From Bacteroides sp. UBA7333 (GTDB lineage Bacteria; Bacteroidota; Bacteroidia; Bacteroidales; Bacteroidaceae), in NCBI GenBank assembly GCA_002471195.1, contig DKPN01000044.1:1-14081 (forward strand): 14,081 nucleotides of DNA. Reading direction: 5' to 3'. The notes under the pieces are model-generated. The model did not search any database, was not told the origin of the DNA, and saw only the letters and a program-made list of their open reading frames with translations. The position numbers and the translations under genes were made by a program. Shown piece by piece: positions 1-7,246 of the stretch. The first letter of the stretch is position 1. Each line of letters begins with the position of its first letter.

Positions 1-50
1 TAGAATAAACGAGGGCTTGCATTAATCAATGCAAGCCCTCGTTTATTCTA
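1..50. terminator. Perfect 23-bp-stem hairpin, likely bidirectional terminator
   Basis: Bases 1-23 and 28-50 are exact reverse complements, separated by a 4-base loop (AATC). The stem core is G/C-rich (CGAGGGCTTGC) and the outer arm is A/T-rich (GTTTATTCTA), so on either strand the hairpin runs into a T-rich stretch. It lies 14 bases past the asd stop codon on the minus strand, which makes it the likely asd terminator. The symmetry means it could also end a plus-strand transcript entering from outside the window. It starts at the first base of the window, so the structure could extend further left. Confidence 0.8.
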
Positions 51-64
51 TGTAATATCTTAAA

Positions 65-1072
65 TTAGATGTTTTTTTCTTTGATCAAATATTCTGCAAT
101 TTGAACAGCATTCAATGCAGCGCCTTTTTTAATTTGGTCGCTTACAGTCCAGAATGTTAAGCCACACTCGTCTGTTAAGTCCTTACGAATACGACCCACA
201 TAAACAGGATCTTCTCCGGCAAGGAACAAAGGCATTGGATAATCTTTATCGGCAGGTGTATCTTTCAAGATAACGCCTTCGGCTTTTTCGAAAGCTTGAC
301 GTGCCTCTTCTACAGAAATTGGACGTTCAGTTTCTACCCAAATGCTTTCAGAGTGAGCACGAAGGGCCGGTACACGAACACAAGTTGCACTTACTTTAAT
401 GTCTGAATGCATAATTTTTTGTGTCTCATGAAACATTTTCATCTCCTCTTTTGTATAATCGTTTTCTGTGAAAACATCAATTTGAGGAATCAAGTTGAAC
501 GCTAGTTGGTATGCAAATTTCTCAACAACGACTGTTTCGTTGGCCAACACTTGGCGATATTGCTCGTACAATTCGTCCATAGCAGCGGCACCCGCACCAC
601 TGGCAGCTTGATAAGTTGACACACGTACTTTCTTAATATGTGATAATTGTTCGATTGCTTTCAAAGCCACAACCATCTGAATTGTTGTACAGTTAGGGTT
701 AGCAATAATGCCACGTGGACGATCTTTTGCATCTTCTGCATTTACTTCAGGCACTACCAAAGGTACATCGTTGTCCATACGGAAAGCACTTGAGTTATCA
801 ATCATCACCGCGCCGTGTTTTGTAATGGTATCTGCAAACTCCTTTGAGGTGCCTGCACCGGCAGATGTAAAGGCGATATCCACTCCCTTGAAGTCGTCGT
901 TATGTTGCAAAAGTTTAACCTCAATTTCCTTACCACGGAATGTATACTTACTACCGGCGCTACGTTTAGAACCAAATAATACTAATTCATCCATTGGGAA
1001 ATTTCTTTGCTCGAGTACACGAAGGAACTCTTGCCCTACAGCACCGCTTACGCCAACAATAGCTACTTTCAT
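65..1072 (-). CDS. asd: Aspartate-semialdehyde dehydrogenase
   Basis: This 335-residue cytoplasmic enzyme reduces L-aspartyl-4-phosphate with NADPH to aspartate-4-semialdehyde. The product is the branch point to lysine and diaminopimelate (hence peptidoglycan), threonine and methionine. The N-terminal NADP-binding loop GVSGAVGQ is at residues 7-14. The catalytic cysteine is C128 in NPNCTT, the active-site glutamine is Q155 in YQAASGAG, and the substrate and acid/base residues R238 and H240 lie in VPALRAHSES. Length and motif order are complete for the family. The ATG start puts the glycine loop where it is usually found, right at the N-terminus. The gene stands alone, divergent from the antiporter, with a -7 promoter box at 1142-1149 and a terminator hairpin at 1-50. 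Identification is firm. Confidence 0.97.
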   Translation of the reverse strand: MKVAIVGVSGAVGQEFLRVLEQRNFPMDELVLFGSKRSAGSKYTFRGKEIEVKLLQHNDDFKGVDIAFTSAGAGTSKEFADTITKHGAVMIDNSSAFRMDNDVPLVVPEVNAEDAKDRPRGIIANPNCTTIQMVVALKAIEQLSHIKKVRVSTYQAASGAGAAAMDELYEQYRQVLANETVVVEKFAYQLAFNLIPQIDVFTENDYTKEEMKMFHETQKIMHSDIKVSATCVRVPALRAHSESIWVETERPISVEEARQAFEKAEGVILKDTPADKDYPMPLFLAGEDPVYVGRIRKDLTDECGLTFWTVSDQIKKGAALNAVQIAEYLIKEKNI

Positions 1073-1141
1073 CTTTTTACTTCTTTTGTTTAGTGAATAC
1101 TTTATACCTTACTATTTTTTCAAATAGTGATTAATTAGATG

Positions 1142-1149
1142 CAAATCTA
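1142..1149 (-). promoter_or_regulatory. Putative asd promoter, -7 box
   Basis: Read on the minus strand the sequence is TAGATTTG, a full match to the Bacteroidetes -7 consensus TAnnTTTG. No TTG is found at the usual -33 spacing (TTATCA occupies it), so only the -7 half is supported. A start near 1135 would give a leader of about 63 bases. The leader would contain a small inverted repeat, ACTATTT/AAATAGT with a 4-base loop, at 1111-1128. Confidence 0.5.
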
Positions 1150-1182
1150 GTACATTTTATCATTATATTGATAACTTTTTTG

Positions 1183-1190
1183 TTATTTTG
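1183..1190 (+). promoter_or_regulatory. Weak candidate promoter of the antiporter operon
   Basis: TTATTTTG matches TAnnTTTG at all but one fixed position and lies 25 bases before the antiporter ATG. No properly spaced TTG is visible. The inverted repeat ATAAC-N6-GTTAT at 1171-1186 overlaps its left end and could be an operator, though arms of five bases in A/T-rich DNA are weak evidence. Confidence 0.25.
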
Positions 1191-1215
1191 CAGATAAAAC
1201 CGAAAACTTTGGATA

Positions 1216-3354
1216 ATGACGCAATGGATGGATTTCAACTTTAACCTACCAATTACAGATCCTACTTGGATATTTTTCTTGGTACTCATCATTATTTTAT
1301 TTGCCCCAATCATATTAGGACGATTGCATATACCCCATATCATTGGCATGATTTTGGCCGGAGTGGTGATCGGCGAATATGGATTTAATATACTTGAGCG
1401 CGATAGCAGTTTCGAACTGTTTGGAAAAGTGGGGTTATATTATATCATGTTTCTGGCAGGACTAGAAATGGATATGGAAGATTTTAAGAAAAACCGTTTC
1501 ATGGTATTTGTCTTCGGCCTGCTTACTTTCATTGTGCCTATGTTGCTAGGGATATGGAGTAGCATGGAGATTTTAGGATATGGTTTTATCACTTCGGTAT
1601 TGTTGGCGAGTATGTACTCTTCGCACACCTTAATAGCCTATCCCATTGTAAGTCGCTATGGTTTATCGAAACTTAGAAGTGTAAATGTAACCATTGGAGG
1701 AACGGCAGTGACCGTAACATTGGCTTTAATTGTATTGGCGGTAATCGGCGGCATGTACAAAGGCACGATGGGTGGATTATCATGGTTGTTTTTGGTGGGA
1801 AAGGTGGCTATACTAGGTTTTCTTATCATCTTTTTCTTTCCGCGTATCGGCCGTTGGTTTTTCAGAAAGTACGACGATAATGTGATGCAATTCATCTTTG
1901 TATTGGCTATGGTATTTTTGGGCGGTGGCTTAATGGAATTTGTTGGAATGGAAGGCATTTTAGGTGCATTCTTGGCAGGATTGGTATTAAATCGATTGAT
2001 TCCACATGTTTCTCCTTTAATGAATCGACTTGAATTTGTGGGCAATGCACTCTTTATTCCTTATTTCTTAATTGGTGTGGGAATGATTATTGATGTACGC
2101 AGTCTGTTCATGGGTGGTGGAGCTTTAAAAGTAGCCATCGTAATGACCGTGGTAGCCACTTTAAGCAAATGGATTGCAGCTTGGATTACGCAGGTATCAT
2201 TTAGAATGCATGCCAATGAGCGAAGCATGATGTTTGGTTTGAGTAATGCACAAGCAGCGGCTACCTTGGCAGCAGTATTGATAGGACATAACATCATACT
2301 CGAAAATGGTGAACGACTACTGAATGATGATGTTTTAAACGGAACGGTTATCATGATACTATTCACTTGTGTCATCAGTTCGTTTGTTACCGAAAGAGCA
2401 GCACGTAAGTTTGCTTTACACCAAGAGTTACAAGAAATTAAAGACACAAATAATAAAAAGAAAGAACAGATATTAATTCCGGTAGCCAATCCCGAAACAT
2501 TAGAGAATCTTATCAATCTGGCACTTGTCATAAAAGATAGTAAACAAAACAGTAGTCTCATTGCACTCAATGTAATAAACGATAACAACAAATCGAGTAA
2601 TAAGAAACTGCAAGGTAAGCAGAATTTAGAGAAAGCAGCCATGATAGCCGCAGCCGCAGATGTTGAAACCAACATGGTGAGCCGTTACGACCTAAATATT
2701 GCATCGGGTATTATTCATACCATCAAAGAGTATGAAGCTACCGATGTAGTGATCGGTTTGCATCGCAAGGCCAATATTGTAGATACTTTTTTTGGTAATT
2801 TGGCAGAGAATCTATTGAAAGGAACACGTCAAGAGGTGATGATTGCTAAATTCTTGATTCCCGTCAATACGTTACGACGCATTAATATAGCTATTCCTCC
2901 TAAGGCTGAATACGAAACTGGGTTTACTAAGTGGGTTGAACATTTTTGTAGAATGTCGACCATACTAGGATGTAGAGTACACTTTTTTGGTAATGCACAG
3001 ACTTTGAATTTTCTCCAGGTAGTGGTAAAAAAGGTTTCGAATACCACTTTAGCCGAATATTCAATATTAGAAGACTGGGGCGATTTATTACTACTTACCG
3101 GGCAAGTAAACTATGATCATCTATTGGTTGTTATTAGTGCACGTCGAGGTTCTATTTCGTATGATACATCTTTCGAAAAGCTACCGGCGCAGTTGAGTAA
3201 GTATTTTGCCAACAACAGTCTTATTGTGCTATACCCCGAGCAATTCGGCGAATCAAAAGAGATTATTTCGTTCTCTGATCCGCGTGGATATAACGAGTCG
3301 CAGCATTATGATAAAATGGGTAGTTGGTTTTATAAATGGTTTAAAAAGAGCTAA
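1216..3354 (+). CDS. CPA2-family cation:proton antiporter with cytoplasmic C-terminal domains
   Basis: The protein has 712 residues. Residues 15-395 form a polytopic membrane domain of the Na+/H+ exchanger fold (KefC/NapA relatives). Visible landmarks are GRLHIPHIIGMILAGVVIG at 35-53, SSHTLIAYPIVSRYG at 135-149, and a membrane lysine K318 in TLSKWIAAW that corresponds to the conserved lysine of the crossed-helix core. Residues 415-545 resemble a universal-stress-protein domain (ILIPVANPETLENLINLA, then TDVVIGLHRK at 509-518). Residues 555-675 look like a second, more divergent copy (INIAIPP at 557-563). The role would be inner-membrane monovalent cation/proton exchange, with the cytoplasmic part possibly sensing nucleotides. 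The transported ion cannot be told. The helix expected to carry a conserved aspartate reads GGTAVTVT (161-168) with no acidic residue. The stop codon overlaps the tcdA start. Confidence 0.88.
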   Translation: MTQWMDFNFNLPITDPTWIFFLVLIIILFAPIILGRLHIPHIIGMILAGVVIGEYGFNILERDSSFELFGKVGLYYIMFLAGLEMDMEDFKKNRFMVFVFGLLTFIVPMLLGIWSSMEILGYGFITSVLLASMYSSHTLIAYPIVSRYGLSKLRSVNVTIGGTAVTVTLALIVLAVIGGMYKGTMGGLSWLFLVGKVAILGFLIIFFFPRIGRWFFRKYDDNVMQFIFVLAMVFLGGGLMEFVGMEGILGAFLAGLVLNRLIPHVSPLMNRLEFVGNALFIPYFLIGVGMIIDVRSLFMGGGALKVAIVMTVVATLSKWIAAWITQVSFRMHANERSMMFGLSNAQAAATLAAVLIGHNIILENGERLLNDDVLNGTVIMILFTCVISSFVTERAARKFALHQELQEIKDTNNKKKEQILIPVANPETLENLINLALVIKDSKQNSSLIALNVINDNNKSSNKKLQGKQNLEKAAMIAAAADVETNMVSRYDLNIASGIIHTIKEYEATDVVIGLHRKANIVDTFFGNLAENLLKGTRQEVMIAKFLIPVNTLRRINIAIPPKAEYETGFTKWVEHFCRMSTILGCRVHFFGNAQTLNFLQVVVKKVSNTTLAEYSILEDWGDLLLLTGQVNYDHLLVVISARRGSISYDTSFEKLPAQLSKYFANNSLIVLYPEQFGESKEIISFSDPRGYNESQHYDKMGSWFYKWFKKS

Positions 3355-4064
3355 TGGATAACTGGAAACAAAGAACAGAAATATTATTGGGAGAAGAGAA
3401 GCTAAAACGTATGCAAGAATCGCATGTTTTAGTAGTTGGCCTTGGTGGTGTAGGGGCTTATGCTGCCGAAATGATTTGTAGAGCAGGTGTAGGCAAAATG
3501 ACAATTGTAGATGCCGATATTGTGCAACCTACTAATATCAACCGACAGCTCCCTGCTTTGACATCGACAATTGGACAACCTAAAGCCGAAATAGTGGCTG
3601 CTCGACTGAAAGATATCAACCCTGAATTAGAGTTGACCATACATCCTATATTTTTGAAAGATGATAATATACCCGAACTCTTAGACAGTGCTAAATTCGA
3701 TTTTGTAGTAGATGCCATCGATACATTAAGTCCGAAGTGTTATTTGATTTACAATACCTTGCAACGTCGCATCAAAATAGTTTCGAGTATGGGAGCTGGC
3801 GCCAAAAGCGATATTACACAAGTGAAATTTGCCGATTTATGGGATACCTATCACTGTGGTTTGAGTAAAGCTGTACGGAAACGTCTTCATAAAATGGGTG
3901 TGAAACGCAAAGTTCCTGTAGTATTCAGCACAGAGCAGGCCGATGCTTGTGCTATATTGCTCACCGATGATGAAAGAAATAAAAAGTCAACATGTGGCAC
4001 TGTGAGCTATATGCCGGCCGTTTTTGGCTGTTATCTAGCCGAATACGTTATAAAAAGACTGTGA
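3354..4064 (+). CDS. tcdA: tRNA threonylcarbamoyladenosine dehydratase (ThiF/E1-like)
   Basis: This 236-residue protein belongs to the E1-like/ThiF adenylating family and best fits TcdA (CsdL). TcdA uses ATP to cyclise t6A at position 37 of ANN-decoding tRNAs into ct6A. The Rossmann nucleotide loop GLGGVGAYAAEM is at 29-40, followed by VDADIVQPTNINRQ (52-65) with the Asp, Asn, Arg and Gln that bind ATP in this family. K77 and the VDAID segment (119-123) complete the active site, and SSMGAGAKSD at 144-153 is typical of TcdA rather than MoeB or ThiF. It is shorter than the roughly 270-residue E. coli protein. No ThiS- or MoaD-like carrier gene is nearby, which supports TcdA. The ATG overlaps the antiporter stop by one base (TAATG), so translation is probably coupled. 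Confidence 0.9.
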   Translation: MDNWKQRTEILLGEEKLKRMQESHVLVVGLGGVGAYAAEMICRAGVGKMTIVDADIVQPTNINRQLPALTSTIGQPKAEIVAARLKDINPELELTIHPIFLKDDNIPELLDSAKFDFVVDAIDTLSPKCYLIYNTLQRRIKIVSSMGAGAKSDITQVKFADLWDTYHCGLSKAVRKRLHKMGVKRKVPVVFSTEQADACAILLTDDERNKKSTCGTVSYMPAVFGCYLAEYVIKRL

Positions 4065-4078
4065 TACAGATATAATAT

Positions 4079-4735
4079 ATGATTAAACTGGAAGGAATTA
4101 CCAAAAAGTTTGGTACGTTGGAAGTGCTGAAAGGAATTGATTTAACCATCAATGAAAGAGAGATTGTTAGCATTGTAGGTCCAAGTGGTGCGGGCAAAAC
4201 CACATTATTGCAAATCATGGGTACACTCGATGAACCCGATGCAGGTGATGTGCATATCAACAATACGCATATAAAGGCCATGAAAGAGAAGGAACTATCA
4301 GCTTTTCGCAATAAACAGATTGGTTTCGTATTTCAGTTTCATCAACTTTTGCCCGAATTTACAGCACTCGAAAATATAATGATCCCTGCTTTAATTGCCG
4401 GTGCATCGTCGAAAGAGGCTACTGCTCATGCAAAAGAGTTATTATCGTTTATGAATATATCGGATAGAGCCACTCACAAGCCCAATGAACTATCGGGTGG
4501 AGAGAAACAAAGAGTTGCTGTGGCACGTGCATTAATTAATAAACCTGCTGTGGTTTTGGCCGATGAACCATCGGGAAGTTTAGATACACAGAGCAAAGAG
4601 GAGCTTCATCAACTCTTTTTTCAACTTCGCAACCATTTCGGACAAACTTTTGTCATTGTCACACACGATGAAAACCTCGCTACAATTACAGACAGAACCA
4701 TTCATATGGTGGATGGGCTAATTAAAAACAGTTAG
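4079..4735 (+). CDS. ABC transporter ATP-binding protein, LolD/MacB type
   Basis: This is a single nucleotide-binding domain of 218 residues. Walker A is GPSGAGKTT (34-42), the Q-loop is Q86 in FVFQFHQLLPEFTALEN, the signature is LSGGEKQ (138-144), Walker B is VVLADEP with catalytic E163, the D-loop is SGSLD, and the switch histidine is H196. The Q-loop sequence is characteristic of the LolD/MacB/FtsE-like group. LolD with LolC/LolE extracts lipoproteins from the inner membrane, whereas other members drive peptide or macrolide export. No permease gene adjoins it, so the partner must be encoded elsewhere and the substrate is unproven. It follows tcdA by 14 bases and probably shares its transcript. 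Confidence 0.9.
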   Translation: MIKLEGITKKFGTLEVLKGIDLTINEREIVSIVGPSGAGKTTLLQIMGTLDEPDAGDVHINNTHIKAMKEKELSAFRNKQIGFVFQFHQLLPEFTALENIMIPALIAGASSKEATAHAKELLSFMNISDRATHKPNELSGGEKQRVAVARALINKPAVVLADEPSGSLDTQSKEELHQLFFQLRNHFGQTFVIVTHDENLATITDRTIHMVDGLIKNS

Positions 4736-4773
4736 AGAGGGCATTTGATTAAAATCTACAGATTTTCAGAAGA

Positions 4774-4808
4774 TTGTATCTAATTATTAACAATTAGTTG
4801 TATCTTTG
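4774..4808 (+). promoter_or_regulatory. Promoter of a putative small RNA
   Basis: TATCTTTG at 4801-4808 is a perfect Bacteroidetes -7 box. The nearest upstream TTG is at 4774-4776, a 24-base spacer, which is longer than the usual 19-21. Between the two boxes, 4780-4797 is a near-palindrome (8 of 9 base pairs) centred at 4788/4789, a plausible operator. No open reading frame of useful size begins downstream on this strand before the terminator at 4872-4911. Confidence 0.65.
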
Positions 4809-4813
4809 CGGGA

Positions 4814-4911
4814 GTTCTCTATCGAGTGTCTGCGAAGATTAGTAAATAGAGTGTTTGTTTTGTTTGTGTGTGATGCATTCTTATCTCTGATAAGAATGCA
4901 TCTTTGTTTTT
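4814..4911 (+). ncRNA. Putative small non-coding RNA (about 95-100 nt)
   Basis: The transcript is inferred from a -7 box ending at 4808 and an intrinsic terminator at 4872-4911. Its 5' part can form a 6-bp stem (CTCTAT at 4817-4822 with ATAGAG at 4846-4851) closing a 23-base loop. Next comes a 22-base stretch of only G and T (4851-4872), then the terminator hairpin. No reading frame longer than a handful of codons is present. It sits between the convergent ABC ATPase and helix-hairpin-helix genes, and its 3' end overlaps the stop codon of the latter by two bases. I do not recognise a known RNA family. The alternative is that the hairpin only terminates the upstream operon, in which case the promoter match would be fortuitous. 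The exact start is estimated. Confidence 0.55.
4872..4911 (+). terminator. Intrinsic terminator of the putative small RNA / upstream operon
   Basis: A perfect 14-bp stem (GATGCATTCTTATC at 4872-4885 with 4889-4902) and a 3-base loop are followed by TTTGTTTTT at 4903-4911. The T-tract lies only on the plus-strand side. Read on the minus strand the hairpin is followed by ACACACAAAC, so it is a poor terminator for the convergent gene. Confidence 0.88.
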
Positions 4912-5827
4912 AATCAAAACGTATATAATATTTTAATCGATCTAAATCGGTTTCGGAAAACTCATCATATAGGCTCAACTCATCTAACGATTTTATATTA
5001 CCACGCTTTTTTCGATGTTCTACAATCACCTTCGATTGATAAAAATTGATATAAGGATGCCGTTTCAGCGATTCAATATTCATTTTATTGATAGCCATGC
5101 GCTCAATTGAATCGGATTCTACATGTAGCCATTGCTGAAGCATTTTCGACTTTATATTGATTTCATCGAGCTGATTTAAATGATAAAAGCCTCCCAAGCG
5201 TTGACGATAGTTCACAATGCGGTGGGCAATGCTACTGCCAATGCCGGGAATCATTTTAAGTTGAGCCGTATCGGCATGATTTAACATGACAATGGTTCCT
5301 TCGGGATACTTTACTGTTTTAGGAAAAGAGTCGGTTTTGGAAATGAGTTGCAATGCCTTTAAAGAATCTTCTTGCTGAAAGAGAGATGTATCGATTGTAA
5401 TATAAGGCAATAACGCTTCATACTGTTCCTGCTTCAAACCATATACCTTTGCAAAATCTTCGGAAGCTCTGAACAACCCTCCTTTTGCCCGATATTTAAG
5501 AATATTCATTATCATCCAAGAAGGTAGCCCTAAACCAGCAAATGCTATAGAATCAATCTTGTTAGGATCGAATGAAACGAGTTGCAATCTCTTGGGCAGA
5601 TAGTTCAGACTTTGTTTCGACTTACCGGCTTTATCTTGTTCTATCTTTTGCAATGACTGTACAAAGAGTTGATACTCTTCTTGAAAATGAGAGGTGGGTT
5701 CACTACTATCCTCGGCGGTTATAATGGGCAGCATCAAAGCCATAGCCCCCACCACAACAATCAACACCAACAAGACAATGATGCTGCGTTTTTCGTTTCG
5801 AGAATAGTAGAAGAACTCTTTCCACAT
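4910..5827 (-). CDS. Membrane-anchored helix-hairpin-helix (ComEA-like) protein
   Basis: The protein has 305 residues. A basic N-terminus (SRNEKR) precedes one hydrophobic helix at about 15-37. By the positive-inside rule this leaves the rest outside the cytoplasmic membrane, unless the helix is a cleaved signal. Three helix-hairpin-helix units follow: about 86-142 (AGLGLPSW, then AKGGLFRASEDFAKVYGL), 182-234 (IPGIGSSIAHRIV at 193-205, then RLGGFYHLNQLDEI), and 246-303 (weaker, KRGNIKSLDEL). This fold usually binds the DNA backbone without sequence specificity. The ComEA family uses it for DNA uptake, but single HhH proteins of this kind in Bacteroidetes lack proven function. It begins five bases after the transporter gene and is probably co-transcribed with it. 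I see no other competence gene here. Confidence 0.85.
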   Translation of the reverse strand: MWKEFFYYSRNEKRSIIVLLVLIVVVGAMALMLPIITAEDSSEPTSHFQEEYQLFVQSLQKIEQDKAGKSKQSLNYLPKRLQLVSFDPNKIDSIAFAGLGLPSWMIMNILKYRAKGGLFRASEDFAKVYGLKQEQYEALLPYITIDTSLFQQEDSLKALQLISKTDSFPKTVKYPEGTIVMLNHADTAQLKMIPGIGSSIAHRIVNYRQRLGGFYHLNQLDEINIKSKMLQQWLHVESDSIERMAINKMNIESLKRHPYINFYQSKVIVEHRKKRGNIKSLDELSLYDEFSETDLDRLKYYIRFD

Positions 5828-5832
5828 ATTTA

Positions 5833-7197
5833 TCAGAACAGTTTTAATTCATTGAGGAATACAAGTCCGATCGCTATCGGTGCGATAAACTTTAAAATGA
5901 ATATAATGATTTTATAAGTATGCACCTTTAAAGTGCCTTTATTGGTGATTTGATTCCATACGATTTGCTTATCCAAATACCATCCTACAAATACAGATAT
6001 CAACATACCGCCCAATGGCAATAAGATTTTTGCAGTAAAGAAGTCGAGTAAATCGAATAGGCCGAGTCCGAAAAGAGTAATATGTTTGCCAACACCCAAC
6101 GACAACGAACAGAGTACACCCAATATGATACATCCGCTGGTAACCATCCATGCAGCTTTTCGACGCGAAAGTTTAAACTCTTCGTGCAAATAAGCCGTTA
6201 CCACTTCGTGCATCGAAATAGTCGATGTTAATGCCGCCAAAGCCAATAACAAGTAAAATAGTACTGAGAAGATATAAGCTAACCACGGTGCTCCGCTAAA
6301 GGCCTGTTGAAACACATTAGGAAGTGTAATAAATATCAGACTAGGACCTGCATCGGGCTGTATGCCTACCGAAAATGCCGCCGGAAATATAATGAAACCG
6401 GCCAATATAGCAATAAATGTATCAATAATGCCCACGCTGAATGCAGTGCGTGTTAGGTTGACGTCCTTGCTGAAATATGAGGCATAAGTACATAAACATC
6501 CCATACCTAAACTTAATGAAAAGAAAGCCTGCCCCATGGCGCCCAAAAACACATCGCCGTTGACTTTACTAAAATCGGGCTTCAATAAAAACTCAATTCC
6601 TTTGCTCGCCCCGGGCAAAGAGACAGAACAGATGACTAATACGATAATTAACACGAAAAGCATCGGCATCATAACTTTTGAAGACTTTTCGATTCCTTTT
6701 TCGACACCTCGCACAATAATAAAATGAGTACCCAATAAGAAAAGTACTAACCATATAATGGGTTTCCATGGGTTGCTCGAGAAGGTTTGAAACGATTGTA
6801 CATAGTCGGCAGGGGTTTTACCGGCAAAACCATTTCCCAATGCCTCAATTACATATTCTAAAGTCCATCCGGCCACAACTGAATAAAAACTCAATATCAA
6901 AAAACCGGCTAGGACTCCCATACGCCCTACCCAACGCCAATGAGTACCGGGGGCAAGAATTTGATATGCACCGGCTGTATTGGCACGCGATTTACGCCCA
7001 ATCACAAACTCAGCAATCATGATAGGTAAACCCAACAAAAGTACACATCCCAAATAAATGAATATAAAGGCCGCCCCACCATAGTTTCCTGTTTCGTATG
7101 GGAAACGCCATATATTACCTAATCCTACGGCCGATCCTGCCGAAGCCAATATTATCCCTAACTTAGTGCCAAAATTGGCTCTACCATTCTTCATCAT
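5833..7197 (-). CDS. Sodium-dependent transporter, neurotransmitter:sodium symporter (NSS) family
   Basis: This is a LeuT-fold inner-membrane symporter of about 454 residues and twelve predicted membrane helices, which takes up an amino acid or related amine with Na+. Helix 1 has SAGSAVGLGNIWRFPY (19-34), the family hallmark that lines the sodium and substrate sites. The helix 6 region is SLSLGMGCLCTYASY (227-241), and helix 8 has LAALTSTIS (320-328) for the second sodium site. The substrate cannot be predicted. I start at the ATG at 7195-7197, where a purine-rich AAGGAT lies about 11 bases upstream. A TTG start at 7206 adds three residues and leaves that site only two bases away, so it is less likely. 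The next codon is also ATG (7192-7194). The helix-hairpin-helix gene follows after five bases. Confidence 0.93.
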   Translation of the reverse strand: MMKNGRANFGTKLGIILASAGSAVGLGNIWRFPYETGNYGGAAFIFIYLGCVLLLGLPIMIAEFVIGRKSRANTAGAYQILAPGTHWRWVGRMGVLAGFLILSFYSVVAGWTLEYVIEALGNGFAGKTPADYVQSFQTFSSNPWKPIIWLVLFLLGTHFIIVRGVEKGIEKSSKVMMPMLFVLIIVLVICSVSLPGASKGIEFLLKPDFSKVNGDVFLGAMGQAFFSLSLGMGCLCTYASYFSKDVNLTRTAFSVGIIDTFIAILAGFIIFPAAFSVGIQPDAGPSLIFITLPNVFQQAFSGAPWLAYIFSVLFYLLLALAALTSTISMHEVVTAYLHEEFKLSRRKAAWMVTSGCIILGVLCSLSLGVGKHITLFGLGLFDLLDFFTAKILLPLGGMLISVFVGWYLDKQIVWNQITNKGTLKVHTYKIIIFILKFIAPIAIGLVFLNELKLF

Positions 7198-7246
7198 AAT
7201 CCACAATTATCCTTACATTTAGACATTATAAAAACACCTTTGAACA

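Noticed and set aside
2061..2675. Long minus-strand open frame (204 codons) antisense to the antiporter
   Set aside because: It lies wholly within a clear family member on the other strand and has low-complexity composition typical of a shadow frame.
4751..4766. Inverted repeat AAAATCT/AGATTTT after the ABC gene as a terminator
   Set aside because: The loop would be two bases, the stem is A/T-rich and no T-run follows.
7204..7206. TTG start for the NSS transporter
   Set aside because: ATG codons at 7195-7197 and 7192-7194 are nearer the family N-terminus, and the AAGGAT element is better spaced for the former.
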